This document shows positions 25,709-33,842 of a DNA stretch of 64,000 nucleotides, in pieces. Numbering within the stretch: the stretch's first letter is position 1; each line of letters opens with the position of its first letter. The stretch comes from a bacterium (GTDB taxonomy: Bacteria > Armatimonadota > Fimbriimonadia > Fimbriimonadales > Fimbriimonadaceae): the NCBI GenBank assembly GCA_027483535.1, contig JAIXUN010000001.1:1-64000 (forward strand), in the 5' to 3' direction. The notes beneath the pieces were generated by a model that ran no database searches, was not told where the DNA came from, and saw nothing but the letters and a program-made list of their open reading frames with translations. A program made the position numbers and the translations under genes.

Positions 25709-27418
25709 TTGATGGATCGAACCGTACTTGTCCTTGGCTCTGGCCCTATTCGAATCGGACAAGGCATAGAGTTCGACTACAGTTGTGTTCACTGCGTTTG
25801 GTCCCTGCGAGAACAGGGTTATCGCGCGATCATCGTGAACAACAACCCCGAAACGGTCTCCACCGACTTCGATACGGGCGACGGTCTCTACTTTGAACCC
25901 GTGACTCTGGAGGACGTTCTCGACGTGATTGCCCACGAGAACCCGATCGGAGTGGTGTGTCAGTTTGGCGGTCAAACGGCCATTAACCTAGCGGAAGGGC
26001 TCAGCAAGGCGGGTGTACAGGTCCTTGGCACGGGTCCAGAGGCGATCTCGATGGCGGAAGATCGCGGACAGTTTGATGAACTCCTCGAGAGTCTCGCGAT
26101 TCCTCGTCCCCGAGGAAAGGCGGTTCGCAGCCTAGAAGAGGCGGTTACGGTAGCGGCCGAAGTTGGCTATCCGGTGCTTGTTCGACCTAGTTTTGTCCTT
26201 GGCGGCCGGGCGATGGAGATCGTCTTCAGCGAGAATCACCTGCGCTCTTTCTACAGCGAGGCGGAGGACGCAAACCCCGGACAGCCGGTTCTTGTTGACA
26301 AGTATCTGCTGGGTAAAGAAGCCGAGGTCGATGTGATCTCGGACGGAGAGGACACTCTGGTTCCGGGCATCATGGAGCACGTCGAGCGCGCGGGCGTTCA
26401 CTCGGGCGACTCTATGGCGGTCTACCCGCCCGTTAGCCTCACCCAAGACGAGCAAACCCAAATGGTGGTTTACGCCTGCCAGATTGCAAAGGCGCTGGGC
26501 GTGAAGGGACTCATGAACATTCAGTTCGTCATTCAAGACGGAATCGCTTATGTTCTTGAGGTCAATCCCCGCGCCAGCCGGACCGTTCCCTACCTTTCGA
26601 AGGTCACGGGAATCCCCATGGTCGACTTGGCGACTCGGTGCATGATGGGTCAGAAGCTGACCGATCTTGGATACACCAGCGGACTTTGGGTTCTTGGTGA
26701 AGGGGTCGGAAACAATTATTCCGGTCCGCGACCCTCTAACCACGCGCCTTACTACAAGGGGCGTGTCTTCCCCCGAACAAGCCTTCCGGTGGATTACCGA
26801 TCCAAGCCCTCGGAGGACTCACTCCTGCCCGTTTTCAAGCCTCCCATGTACGCGGTGAAGGCGCCCGTTTTCTCGTTCCAAAAACTTCGAAAGGTCGAGC
26901 CGAGCCTTGGTCCGGAAATGAAGAGCACGGGCGAAATCTTGGGGATCGACTACTCCTATGAGGCTGCTTTGTACAAGGCGCTGATCGCAAGCCATATCCA
27001 GTTCAAAGGCGAAGGTGCGGTTGTTCTCTCGGTGAAAGACGAGGACAAACAAGCCGCCATCGCCCTTGGTCGAACGTTGGTCGCGAGCGGAAAGTCGGTT
27101 GTAGCGACTCCAGGCACCGCGAAGATTCTGCGAGAGAACGGAATCGAGTGCGAGGAAGTCAACAAGATTCAGCAAGGCTCGCCGAACCTGCTGGACAAGA
27201 TCATGGAAGGCGGCGTGAGCCTAATGATCAACACCCCATCGCTTAATGAAACAAGTGAAAGCGAAGCGGCGCGGATTCGCCGGTCTTGTATCGAAACGGG
27301 TGTGGCCTGTGTGACCAGCATCGATACCGCTGGGGCGCTAGTGCGAGCCTTGGAATACTTCGCCAATCCAGAAGAGTCTTCTTGTAGACGGTTGGACGAA
27401 TACTTCCAACCCGCCTAA
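25709..27418 (+). CDS. carB: carbamoyl-phosphate synthase large subunit, C-terminal half
   Basis: 569 residues (567 from ATG 25712), about half the usual 1070. It begins with the second preATP-grasp unit (VLVLGSGPIRIGQGIEFDYS), continues through the carbamoyl-phosphate ATP-grasp domain (VLVRPSFVLGGRAMEIV, YVLEVNPRASRTVPYLSKVT) and ends in an MGS-like allosteric domain (SGKSVVATPGTAKIL). The N-terminal carboxy-phosphate half is missing and not in the flanks. Split CarB enzymes are known in Aquifex and some methanogens, so the other half is probably encoded elsewhere. Makes carbamoyl phosphate for pyrimidines and arginine. Confidence 0.9.
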   Translation: MMDRTVLVLGSGPIRIGQGIEFDYSCVHCVWSLREQGYRAIIVNNNPETVSTDFDTGDGLYFEPVTLEDVLDVIAHENPIGVVCQFGGQTAINLAEGLSKAGVQVLGTGPEAISMAEDRGQFDELLESLAIPRPRGKAVRSLEEAVTVAAEVGYPVLVRPSFVLGGRAMEIVFSENHLRSFYSEAEDANPGQPVLVDKYLLGKEAEVDVISDGEDTLVPGIMEHVERAGVHSGDSMAVYPPVSLTQDEQTQMVVYACQIAKALGVKGLMNIQFVIQDGIAYVLEVNPRASRTVPYLSKVTGIPMVDLATRCMMGQKLTDLGYTSGLWVLGEGVGNNYSGPRPSNHAPYYKGRVFPRTSLPVDYRSKPSEDSLLPVFKPPMYAVKAPVFSFQKLRKVEPSLGPEMKSTGEILGIDYSYEAALYKALIASHIQFKGEGAVVLSVKDEDKQAAIALGRTLVASGKSVVATPGTAKILRENGIECEEVNKIQQGSPNLLDKIMEGGVSLMINTPSLNETSESEAARIRRSCIETGVACVTSIDTAGALVRALEYFANPEESSCRRLDEYFQPA

Positions 27419-27436
27419 GGGCATTGGTTCAAACAC

Positions 27437-27472
27437 AAAAAAGCCCGGAACGAAACGCTCCGGGCTTTTTTG
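27437..27472. terminator. bidirectional terminator carB / YHS gene
   Basis: AGCCCGGA and TCCGGGCT arms (27442-27449 and 27459-27466) flanked by A-run on the left and T-run on the right, so it works for both convergent genes. Confidence 0.92.
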
Positions 27473-27485
27473 GTTTCAGTGGAGG

Positions 27486-27749
27486 TTAAGCCTTTTTCTT
27501 AGGGGTGGGGATGCTGGGCATCTTGGCGTACTTGGCCGGATCCTTCTTGAATGCCGGTGCGCAACCGCCACAGCAGAAGAAGTATCGTCGACCCTTGTAG
27601 TCGGCGAACATTCCGTCTTTGGTAGCCTTGACGATGTTGACCTTGTGGTCGGCCATGATCGGGCAGGCGATTTCCTTCGGAGTCTTGTTTTGGGCAACTG
27701 CCGATCCGCAAATGGCGAGTGCTGCTGCAATAATTGCAATCTTCTTCAT
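27486..27749 (-). CDS. exported YHS-domain metal-binding protein
   Basis: 87 residues: signal peptide 1-19, then a YHS/TRASH-like domain with IACPIM, RRYFFCCGGC and DPAKYAKM. The paired cysteines probably bind copper or another soft metal in the periplasm. ATG 27749 is preceded by AAGGAAAGCT. A TATAAT -10 and a palindrome lie upstream, between it and the divergent phosphoesterase gene. Confidence 0.85.
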   Translation of the reverse strand: MKKIAIIAAALAICGSAVAQNKTPKEIACPIMADHKVNIVKATKDGMFADYKGRRYFFCCGGCAPAFKKDPAKYAKMPSIPTPKKKA

Positions 27750-27802
27750 AGCTTTCCTTAAACTTACCGAAGTTTCGCAAGAAACCCGATTTGCTTAATC
27801 CC

Positions 27803-27828
27803 ATTATACGAAATGTACGGTTGTACAT
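27803..27828 (-). promoter_or_regulatory. YHS promoter with ATGTAC-N4-GTACAT palindrome
   Basis: TATAAT on the minus strand at 27803-27808. A perfect palindrome ATGTAC-GGTT-GTACAT spans 27813-27828, and TGAACA at 27828-27833 would be a -35 with a 19-base spacer. A long spacer filled with a palindrome is the layout of MerR-family metal-responsive promoters. Confidence 0.45.
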
Positions 27829-27855
27829 GTTCAGTTCCCAAGATTGCCCCGCGAA

Positions 27856-28569
27856 ATGAGAATCCTCCACACGAACGACCTCCACGGAAAGCTCACCGAA
27901 GCTCGGTTCCCGGCTCTTCTTGTTGCCCGGGAGACGGCTGACCTCTACTTTGATTCCGGCGATGCCATCAAAGCGGGCAATCTTGCCATTCCCCTAGGAG
28001 TCGATCCGGTTTGGGAGCGATTCCGCGAGGCGCGAATCACGGCGAGCACGATGGGGAATCGTGAATCGCACCCACTGAAATCGGCATTTGAGGCAAAGCT
28101 CAAAGGTTGTTCTCACCCCATGCTGGTCGCGAACATGTTTGACAAGTCGGGGAAAGAGGCCCTCCCCCCGTTCCTTGTGACCCAGGTCAACGGTCGGCGA
28201 GTCGGTGTGTTTGGAGTGATGGTTGCAATGGTGACCTCAAAAATGAAGACCCAAGTTGCCAGCGCGTATCTATGGACAAACCCCATCGATCGGGCGATCG
28301 AAATCGCTAAGCAACTTCGACCCGAGGTCGACGATCTTTTCGCCTTGACCCATATCGGGTTCAACCAAGACCAAAAGCTCGCGGAAGCCTGTCCTGAGAT
28401 CGATGTGATTTTTGGGGGGCACAGTCACACCGTTTTAGAGGAGCCCGTCAAGGTGAATCGGACCTGGATCGCACAGGGTGGAAGTCACGGCAGATACCTG
28501 GGGCTGTATGACTGGAACGGCGAAACTCTTGCGGGTGGACTCAAACCTTGGCCGGAATCGACGCTTTGA
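27856..28569 (+). CDS. calcineurin-like metallophosphoesterase (5'-nucleotidase type)
   Basis: 237 residues from ATG 27856 (the frame could open at TTG 27844). Opens with the metal motif MRILHTNDLHG, then FDSGDA, MGNRESH and GGHSH, all ligands of the two-metal centre of the UshA/CpdB family, with the usual Asn-His replaced around NRESH. No signal peptide and no C-terminal nucleotide-binding domain, so a short cytoplasmic version. Substrate unknown, probably a nucleotide or sugar phosphate. Confidence 0.8.
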   Translation: MRILHTNDLHGKLTEARFPALLVARETADLYFDSGDAIKAGNLAIPLGVDPVWERFREARITASTMGNRESHPLKSAFEAKLKGCSHPMLVANMFDKSGKEALPPFLVTQVNGRRVGVFGVMVAMVTSKMKTQVASAYLWTNPIDRAIEIAKQLRPEVDDLFALTHIGFNQDQKLAEACPEIDVIFGGHSHTVLEEPVKVNRTWIAQGGSHGRYLGLYDWNGETLAGGLKPWPESTL

Positions 28570-28604
28570 TTCGACGGAATCTCCCACTCGGCGCAAGATT
28601 CTAG

Positions 28605-28610
28605 TAAGGT
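28605..28610 (+). promoter_or_regulatory. leaderless-type -10 (TAAGGT) of the DUF1080 gene
   Basis: Ends 6 bases before GTG 28617; no Shine-Dalgarno between. Confidence 0.45.
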
Positions 28611-28616
28611 ATCCAC

Positions 28617-29438
28617 GTGCGACGACGTGCTTTGCCTCTCACCACCGCAGCCGTATGCGGTCTCGCTCTTGCCGGGGCTAGTCTGGCATGGAAAGGTCAA
28701 CAATCCGGATTTACAGACACTCCCTTGCTGCCCGGATCGAAGTGGCGCGTTCATGATGCCAACCGACCCATTCCCGAAGTAGTCACTCCCGGAGCCCTGC
28801 CGACTAACGATCCAGTCTCCGCGCCAAGCGATGCGATCGTGCTTTTCGACGGCAAAGATCTCTCGAAGTGGAAGTCGGGTGAGGGCCCTGCCAAGTGGAC
28901 GGTGAAGGATGGCTACTTTGAAGTGGCACCGGGAACCGGTCAGTTGTTCACCAAAGACAGTTTTGGCGATTGCCAAGTTCACTTTGAGTTTGCAAGCCCG
29001 CTGCCCGTGCAATCTGCCGATCAAGGTCGAGGCAACAGCGGCCTGTTCTTTGGCGGCGATCGGTACGAGGTGCAGGTTCTAGATACTTACAAGAACCGAA
29101 CCTATGCCGACGGACACGCGGGTGCCATCTATGGTCAGTCGCCTCCTATGGTCAACGCTTCTCGAGCCCCTGGCGAATGGCAACAGTACGATGTTGTCTA
29201 CCGCGCCCCGCGATTCGATGCCGCGGGCAAAGTGGTTAAGGAAGGATCGTTCACCGTGTTTCACAACGGAGTTCTCGTTCAAGACCACCACGTGATCATC
29301 GGATCCACTCTTTACCGATCGGTGCCAAAGTTCTTCCCGCATCCGCCAGAGATGCCACTTAGCCTTCAGGACCACGGGAACAAGGTTCGATTCCGAAACA
29401 TCTGGGTTCGACCGCTTCCGCCAAAGGTAGCGGAGTAG
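28617..29438 (+). CDS. exported DUF1080 (3-keto-disaccharide hydrolase-like) protein
   Basis: 273 residues starting at GTG. N-terminal signal peptide (1-25), then a concanavalin-like sandwich with the family blocks AIVLFDGKDLSKW, WTVKDGYFEV, RGNSGLFFGGDRYEVQVLDT and the closing IWVRPL. DUF1080 proteins act on glycosides outside the cytoplasm; some hydrolyse 3-keto-sugars. Common in Armatimonadota and Planctomycetes. It follows the phosphoesterase by 47 bases but has its own promoter. Confidence 0.85.
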   Translation: MRRRALPLTTAAVCGLALAGASLAWKGQQSGFTDTPLLPGSKWRVHDANRPIPEVVTPGALPTNDPVSAPSDAIVLFDGKDLSKWKSGEGPAKWTVKDGYFEVAPGTGQLFTKDSFGDCQVHFEFASPLPVQSADQGRGNSGLFFGGDRYEVQVLDTYKNRTYADGHAGAIYGQSPPMVNASRAPGEWQQYDVVYRAPRFDAAGKVVKEGSFTVFHNGVLVQDHHVIIGSTLYRSVPKFFPHPPEMPLSLQDHGNKVRFRNIWVRPLPPKVAE

Positions 29439-29483
29439 GTTGCTGACCCAGGGGTACAAAGCCCCAATCGTTCGAGAAACGTG

Positions 29484-29533
29484 ATCGGTCTGCGGGAGAG
29501 ACTGCAACGAACTCCCCCGCAGACCGATACAAT
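29484..29533 (+). promoter_or_regulatory. strong inverted repeat joined to a TACAAT -10
   Basis: Perfect 13-base arms (29484-29496, 29516-29528) whose right arm ends on the first base of TACAAT (29528-29533), a likely -10 for the GYF-TM2 gene, giving a leader of about 35 bases. No T-run follows, so it is not a classical terminator. Could be an operator or the end of the DUF1080 transcript. Confidence 0.45.
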
Positions 29534-29575
29534 GCGCATAGGGTTTTCGATTGAACCTGCTACTGGAATTATCTG

Positions 29576-30190
29576 ATGAGTGACGCGATTTGGTATTACG
29601 TGGGGTCGTTCGGTCAGCTTGGCCCTCTCACGAAAGAACAGATTGAGGAGCTCATCGAGAGCCGCGTGATCGAGCGCGAAACCTACGTTTGGAAGGCCGG
29701 ATTCCCGGATTGGATGCCTGCCAGTAGCGTGATCGAACTGGATCCGGCGTTTAAGTTGGTGGAGCCGTTCCTTGCTCCGCCTCCGCCCCCAACCCAAGGC
29801 GTGGGACCTTCGACCCAAACCTATTCGCCCCCCAACCCAACTTTTCGACAACCCGATCCGGTGTTTCCGTCGGGTCCGTCATCGACCACTGGTCCGACCT
29901 CCGCGCCGTTTGGCCAGAACTACGTGCCGATGATGCCTGGAACCGTTCAGCGCGACTTAGCTTTCGGCGGGGTTAAGAGTCCCTATAATCGAACGCTGGG
30001 AGGCGTCCTTCAGTTCATTTTCCCGGGCGTGGGTCGCATTTACATGGGTTACGCCGCTCTTGGCGTCTTACAAATGCTGTTTAGCATCGTGACCTGCGGG
30101 ACGCTCTACCTTTGGTCCGTCATCGACGGGATTCTCATTCTGAGCGGCAAAGTTCACTACGATGGCTACGGTCGGCGATTGGACGAGTAA
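29576..30190 (+). CDS. GYF_2-TM2 domain membrane protein
   Basis: 204 residues. Residues 5-50 form a GYF_2 domain (IWYYVGSFGQLGPLTKEQIEELI ... TYVWKAGFPDWMPASSV). A Pro/Gln/Thr-rich linker (about 60-120) follows, then a TM2 domain with two helices (VLQFIFPGVGRIYMGY, VTCGTLYLWSVIDGILIL). GYF_2 domains are thought to bind proline-rich partners. Cellular role unknown. Confidence 0.8.
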   Translation: MSDAIWYYVGSFGQLGPLTKEQIEELIESRVIERETYVWKAGFPDWMPASSVIELDPAFKLVEPFLAPPPPPTQGVGPSTQTYSPPNPTFRQPDPVFPSGPSSTTGPTSAPFGQNYVPMMPGTVQRDLAFGGVKSPYNRTLGGVLQFIFPGVGRIYMGYAALGVLQMLFSIVTCGTLYLWSVIDGILILSGKVHYDGYGRRLDE

Positions 30191-30247
30191 CGCCAACTGT
30201 CTATCAATGCCTACAGATCGGTAACGTCGGCAGGGCAAAAACGTCAA

Positions 30248-30253
30248 TAATTT
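30248..30253 (+). promoter_or_regulatory. leaderless-type -10 (TAATTT) of the cyclophilin gene
   Basis: Ends 8 bases before ATG 30262. The intervening AGAAGAGC could weakly serve as a ribosome site, so this is one of the less certain cases. Confidence 0.35.
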
Positions 30254-30261
30254 AGAAGAGC

Positions 30262-30804
30262 ATGAAGTCGTTGTCTCGTTTAGTCTTTCTGGTTTTAGCC
30301 ATTTTCGTGGCCGCAATTTCCTCGGCAGCCGACACTTTCATGGTGCTCGACATCCAAGGTCGCGGAGAAGTTCGGATCAAGTTGGAGACGGCGAAAGCTC
30401 CAAAAACAACCGGCCATATCATCAAGCTGGTTGAGGCGGGGTTCTACAACGGACTTCGGTTCCACCGCGCGGAGCGCATTCCGCGCCCGTTCTTGGTCCA
30501 GGTAGGCGACCCGAATTCTAAAGATGGTGACCTGAGTTCTCGTGGGATGGGTCAGGGCGGCACCGGCGCGACCATTCCGTTTGAAGAGACCGGACTGAGC
30601 CATGTTGAAGGTGCGGTTGGCTTGGCGCGAGACCCAAGCGACAAAAACTCGGGCGATAGTCAGTTCTACTTCATGCTGAGCGACAACAAGTTTCTGGACG
30701 GAAAGTACACCGTTTTCGGGCAGATTGTTGGCAACGGTCTCACCGTTCTGAAGTCGATTGATAAGGGCGATAGGATCACGACCGCCCGGATTGAGCGCAA
30801 GTAG
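30262..30804 (+). CDS. exported cyclophilin-type peptidylprolyl isomerase
   Basis: 180 residues with a signal peptide (1-23). Cyclophilin core: FYNGLRFHR with the catalytic Arg, VQVGDP, QFYFML and KYTVFGQIVGNG. Speeds cis-trans proline isomerisation in the periplasm. Slightly shortened at the C terminus compared with E. coli PpiA. It has its own promoter and ends 45 bases before the permease gene. Confidence 0.9.
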   Translation: MKSLSRLVFLVLAIFVAAISSAADTFMVLDIQGRGEVRIKLETAKAPKTTGHIIKLVEAGFYNGLRFHRAERIPRPFLVQVGDPNSKDGDLSSRGMGQGGTGATIPFEETGLSHVEGAVGLARDPSDKNSGDSQFYFMLSDNKFLDGKYTVFGQIVGNGLTVLKSIDKGDRITTARIERK

Positions 30805-30837
30805 CCAAATAAGGGGCACGATGCTCCTTAATTCGGT

Positions 30838-30843
30838 TAAAAT
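30838..30843 (+). promoter_or_regulatory. leaderless-type -10 (TAAAAT) of the Dpp permease operon
   Basis: Ends 6 bases before GTG 30850. The same frame could open at TTG 30844, directly abutting the -10, which is less likely. This spacing decides the start. Confidence 0.5.
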
Positions 30844-30849
30844 TTGCGC

Positions 30850-31800
30850 GTGCGATTAGCGAAGGCCCTCTCACTCCGACTTCTGTTCGGCCTTCTTAGT
30901 CTCATCTTCATTTCCATCATCACGTTCTTCGCTTCGAGCCTTGCTCCGGGCGATCCCGCTCGACTGATTGCAGGCGAAAAAGCGAACGAAGAAACGTATC
31001 AACGGATTCGTCAGAACCTGGGATTGGACAAGCCCTGGCCCGAACGCTACGTGCTTTACGTAGGCAAAGCGGTTCAAGGAGACTTCGGGAAAAGCTATTA
31101 CGGCACACGCGAGGAGGTGAAGACCATCCTTGCAGATAGGTTGCCCGTGACTTACAAAATTGCCACCTCGGCGATGCTGCTGGCGATCATCATAGGCGTG
31201 TCCTTGGGCACGGTCGCGGCGATCAAAGAAACCCGCGTGGTGGACCGAGGGATATTGACGCTCTCGACTTTAGGCGTCACGATTCCAAATTTCGTGCTCG
31301 CCCCGATCTTGGTTTACTTCTTCGCGCTGAAGATGGACCTGCTCCCGGTGACGTGGGAAGCCAAGCTGCGCGCCCCCGAGCTCTTCTATCTCATTCTGCC
31401 CGTCTTAACCTTGAGCCTCCGCCCAACGGCTTTGCTCACCCGTTTGACAAGGGCGAGCATGGTGGAGACTCTGAAGCAAGAGTTCATCCGGACGGCTGTC
31501 GCCAAGGGCGTTCCTCCAGGGCGAATGTATCTTCGGCACGGGCTTCGAAATGCGATCCTGCCCGTGATCACCGCCGTTGGAACCTCTTACGGATTCCTCC
31601 TCACAGGCTCGTTTGTTGTGGAAACCGCTTTTCTATTGCCGGGCATCGGTAGCAAGACAATCGATGCGATTCGAACCAACGATATTCCGGTCATCCAGGC
31701 GTGCGTGCTGGTGACGGGTACGACCTTCGTTTTGATCAACCTTCTTGTGGACATGATCCTTCCGATCCTTGATCCGCGCATTCGGGAGTCGCAGGTATGA
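30850..31800 (+). CDS. peptide/nickel-type ABC transporter permease (DppB-like)
   Basis: About 316 residues, six transmembrane helices. N-terminal TMD_DppB segment (FASSLAPGDPARLIAGE), and the EAA coupling loop FIRTAVAKGVPPGRMYLRHGLRNA that contacts the ATPase. Starts at GTG 30850. Overlaps the second permease by 4 bases (ATGA), so the two form a heterodimeric channel for oligopeptides or related solutes. No binding protein or ATPase gene is nearby. Confidence 0.9.
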   Translation: MRLAKALSLRLLFGLLSLIFISIITFFASSLAPGDPARLIAGEKANEETYQRIRQNLGLDKPWPERYVLYVGKAVQGDFGKSYYGTREEVKTILADRLPVTYKIATSAMLLAIIIGVSLGTVAAIKETRVVDRGILTLSTLGVTIPNFVLAPILVYFFALKMDLLPVTWEAKLRAPELFYLILPVLTLSLRPTALLTRLTRASMVETLKQEFIRTAVAKGVPPGRMYLRHGLRNAILPVITAVGTSYGFLLTGSFVVETAFLLPGIGSKTIDAIRTNDIPVIQACVLVTGTTFVLINLLVDMILPILDPRIRESQV

Positions 31801-32669
31801 AGAAGAAGCGAAAAGACATTTTCCTTTGGATCGGTATTGGGTACCTGGTCGCCCTGGTGGTATTTGCCATCGTCGGTCCGAGCATTTTCAAGGGCACCTT
31901 CGATGTCGTAGGCGCTCCGCACCAAGGCGCAGGTGCACCGGACGCCTTGATCGGTACGGACAACATCGGTCGTAGCTTCTTGCCGCGTTTGGCTTACGGA
32001 GCGCGAATCTCGCTCGGTGTTGGACTCGCCGTTCAGTTCTTGAGTCTGCTCGTTGGGATCACCGTGGGTGTTCTCGGAGAGTTCGCTCCGAAGTGGATTT
32101 CGGTTCCGCTGATGCGACTCACCGACGGCATGTTCGCTTTCCCCGATATTCTCCTCGCGATTCTCCTTATCGGTGTGACCCGGCAGAGTTGGGTCGCGGA
32201 TGGTGGTTCTTCGGGCGGGGGTGGGTTGCTCGCAGTGCTCCCGGACGGACTCCTGCCGGTCATCGTCGCGCTCTCCATTACGGCCTGGCCCACGATTGCC
32301 CGACTGACTAAAACTCAAATTGCTTCGTTGAAAGATCGCGAGTTCGTTGTGGCGGCAAGAGCCAGCGGCGCAAGCGTGCCGTACATCGTTATCAAGCACC
32401 TCCTGCCGCAGATGACGGGCGTTCTTCTCGCGGTCTCCATGATCGACCTCGCGGGAACGATCCTGGCTGAATCCACGCTCTCGTTCCTTGGTATTGGCGT
32501 TCAGCCACCGAGCCCAAGTTGGGGATCGATGATCAACGACGCTCGGAGCAACATGAACTCGTATCCCATCGAGTTGCTCTGGCCGTGCTTGATCCTTTCG
32601 CTCACGATCTTCGCTTTGAACTTTGTGGGAGACGGTCTTCGCAATCTCGCCGATCCGAAGAGCAAGTAG
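31797..32669 (+). CDS. peptide/nickel-type ABC transporter permease (DppC-like)
   Basis: 290 residues, N-terminal helix then HPLGTDNIGR-like AP DALIGTDNIGRSFL, five further helices and an EAA loop (FVVAARASGASVPYIVIKHLLPQ). Typical second permease of Dpp/Opp systems, translationally coupled to the first. A Ser/Gly-rich loop (GGSSGGGGL) lies in the middle. Needs an ATPase encoded elsewhere. Confidence 0.9.
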   Translation: MKKKRKDIFLWIGIGYLVALVVFAIVGPSIFKGTFDVVGAPHQGAGAPDALIGTDNIGRSFLPRLAYGARISLGVGLAVQFLSLLVGITVGVLGEFAPKWISVPLMRLTDGMFAFPDILLAILLIGVTRQSWVADGGSSGGGGLLAVLPDGLLPVIVALSITAWPTIARLTKTQIASLKDREFVVAARASGASVPYIVIKHLLPQMTGVLLAVSMIDLAGTILAESTLSFLGIGVQPPSPSWGSMINDARSNMNSYPIELLWPCLILSLTIFALNFVGDGLRNLADPKSK

Positions 32670-32767
32670 TTTCTCTCGGTCTCCGGTTTCACGGGCTTTC
32701 GTTGAGTTTTCGCGAAATTCTTGTTAGGATGGGGACCGAGCCGACCCCGGGGCGTTAGGCATAGGGC

Positions 32768-33790
32768 ATGAGCGGAACAATCCACGAGGCGGAAGGATGG
32801 CGTCGAATGACGCTACGGGATCGCCCGCGTCCGCTTTGGCTCTCGGACAAGGGTCCGGATTTAGACGTCGTTCTTAGCTCACGAGTGCGACTAGCCCGAA
32901 ATCTTCGAGGTTTCAAATTTTCTGAAAAGTGCTCTTCGATGGAAATCAACCAGATCGCGGAAAAATTGATTTCGGCGGGTCAAGCCACGGGCGATTACGA
33001 GAGCTTTCGAAGTTTGACCACCGCCGAGAGGGACTATTTGGTGGGAGCGCGACTGCTCTCTCCGGACTTCCCTTGGACCCTTCCCGGTCGAGCCCTGCTC
33101 ATTGATGATCGCCAGTCCATTGGGCTGATGATTCACGAAGAGGATCACCTGCGGGCGCAGGCGATCACGCCCGGATGGTCTATTCGCGAGGCCGACAAAG
33201 CCGTTTACGGCGTGACGGATGCCATCTCCAAACATTGCCCGTTCGCTTGGTCGCCAAAGTTTGGGTTCCTCACCGCATCGGTCGCCAACTGCGGAGAGGG
33301 ATCGCGCCACTCGGCGATGCTCCACCTGATCGGGCTTGCGACGACGGGCCAGATGAACGATGTGATCCGTGCTCTGCTCGCCACGAGGCTGACGATTCGC
33401 GGCCTGTTTGGCGAATCTAGTCGAGCCCTGGGTGCCTTTGCCCAAGTGAGCCTGGTCAACGGCACCTTGGAGGCTTTTGAGGGGGCGGTGCAGTATTTGG
33501 TCGACCAGGAGCGCGCCGCTCGCCGAGCCGTGACCGATCAAGCAATCGCGGTTCGAGTCGATCAGGCCCTCACTTTCTTGGGGTCTTCCCGCGTCATTTC
33601 GGTTTCAGATGCTCTGCGAGCAATGGGCTGGATTCGATGGGGCACTGAAAGAGTGGGCGCTTCCCTTTCCATCAAGGGTCGAGATGTGGATGCGGCTCTC
33701 GCGGGATTGGACATGCGCGTGAGTCTGGACGGAGATGATGCAGCGGTACGCCGGGCCGACTATCTACGGAAGCGATTCCTTGCCCGCTGA
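32768..33790 (+). CDS. McsB-like guanidino kinase with altered catalytic loop
   Basis: 340 residues in the ATP:guanido phosphotransferase fold of protein arginine kinase McsB: SSRVRLARNLRGFKF at 37-51 (ATP phosphate contacts), HEEDH at 123-127 (substrate Arg pocket Glu) and RAVTDQAIAVRV. In the catalytic loop the usual CPTNxGTGxR is replaced by SVANCGEGSR (171-180): the Cys is Ser and a Cys appears four residues later. Activity is therefore doubtful or altered. The usual McsA, ClpC and CtsR partners are absent here. Confidence 0.8.
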   Translation: MSGTIHEAEGWRRMTLRDRPRPLWLSDKGPDLDVVLSSRVRLARNLRGFKFSEKCSSMEINQIAEKLISAGQATGDYESFRSLTTAERDYLVGARLLSPDFPWTLPGRALLIDDRQSIGLMIHEEDHLRAQAITPGWSIREADKAVYGVTDAISKHCPFAWSPKFGFLTASVANCGEGSRHSAMLHLIGLATTGQMNDVIRALLATRLTIRGLFGESSRALGAFAQVSLVNGTLEAFEGAVQYLVDQERAARRAVTDQAIAVRVDQALTFLGSSRVISVSDALRAMGWIRWGTERVGASLSIKGRDVDAALAGLDMRVSLDGDDAAVRRADYLRKRFLAR

Positions 33791-33801
33791 CGGTGGCAGA
33801 C

Positions 33802-33836
33802 ATGCGTTTGCGCTAGAAACGCATCACTGATACGAT
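33802..33836 (+). promoter_or_regulatory. leaderless-type promoter of the DUF1801 gene with inverted repeat
   Basis: TTGCGC (33808-33813), 17-base spacer, TACGAT (33831-33836), then 6 bases to ATG 33843. ATGCGTTT and AAACGCAT (33802-33809, 33817-33824) form a perfect 8-base inverted repeat over the -35, a candidate operator. Confidence 0.5.
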
Positions 33837-33842
33837 TACGCC

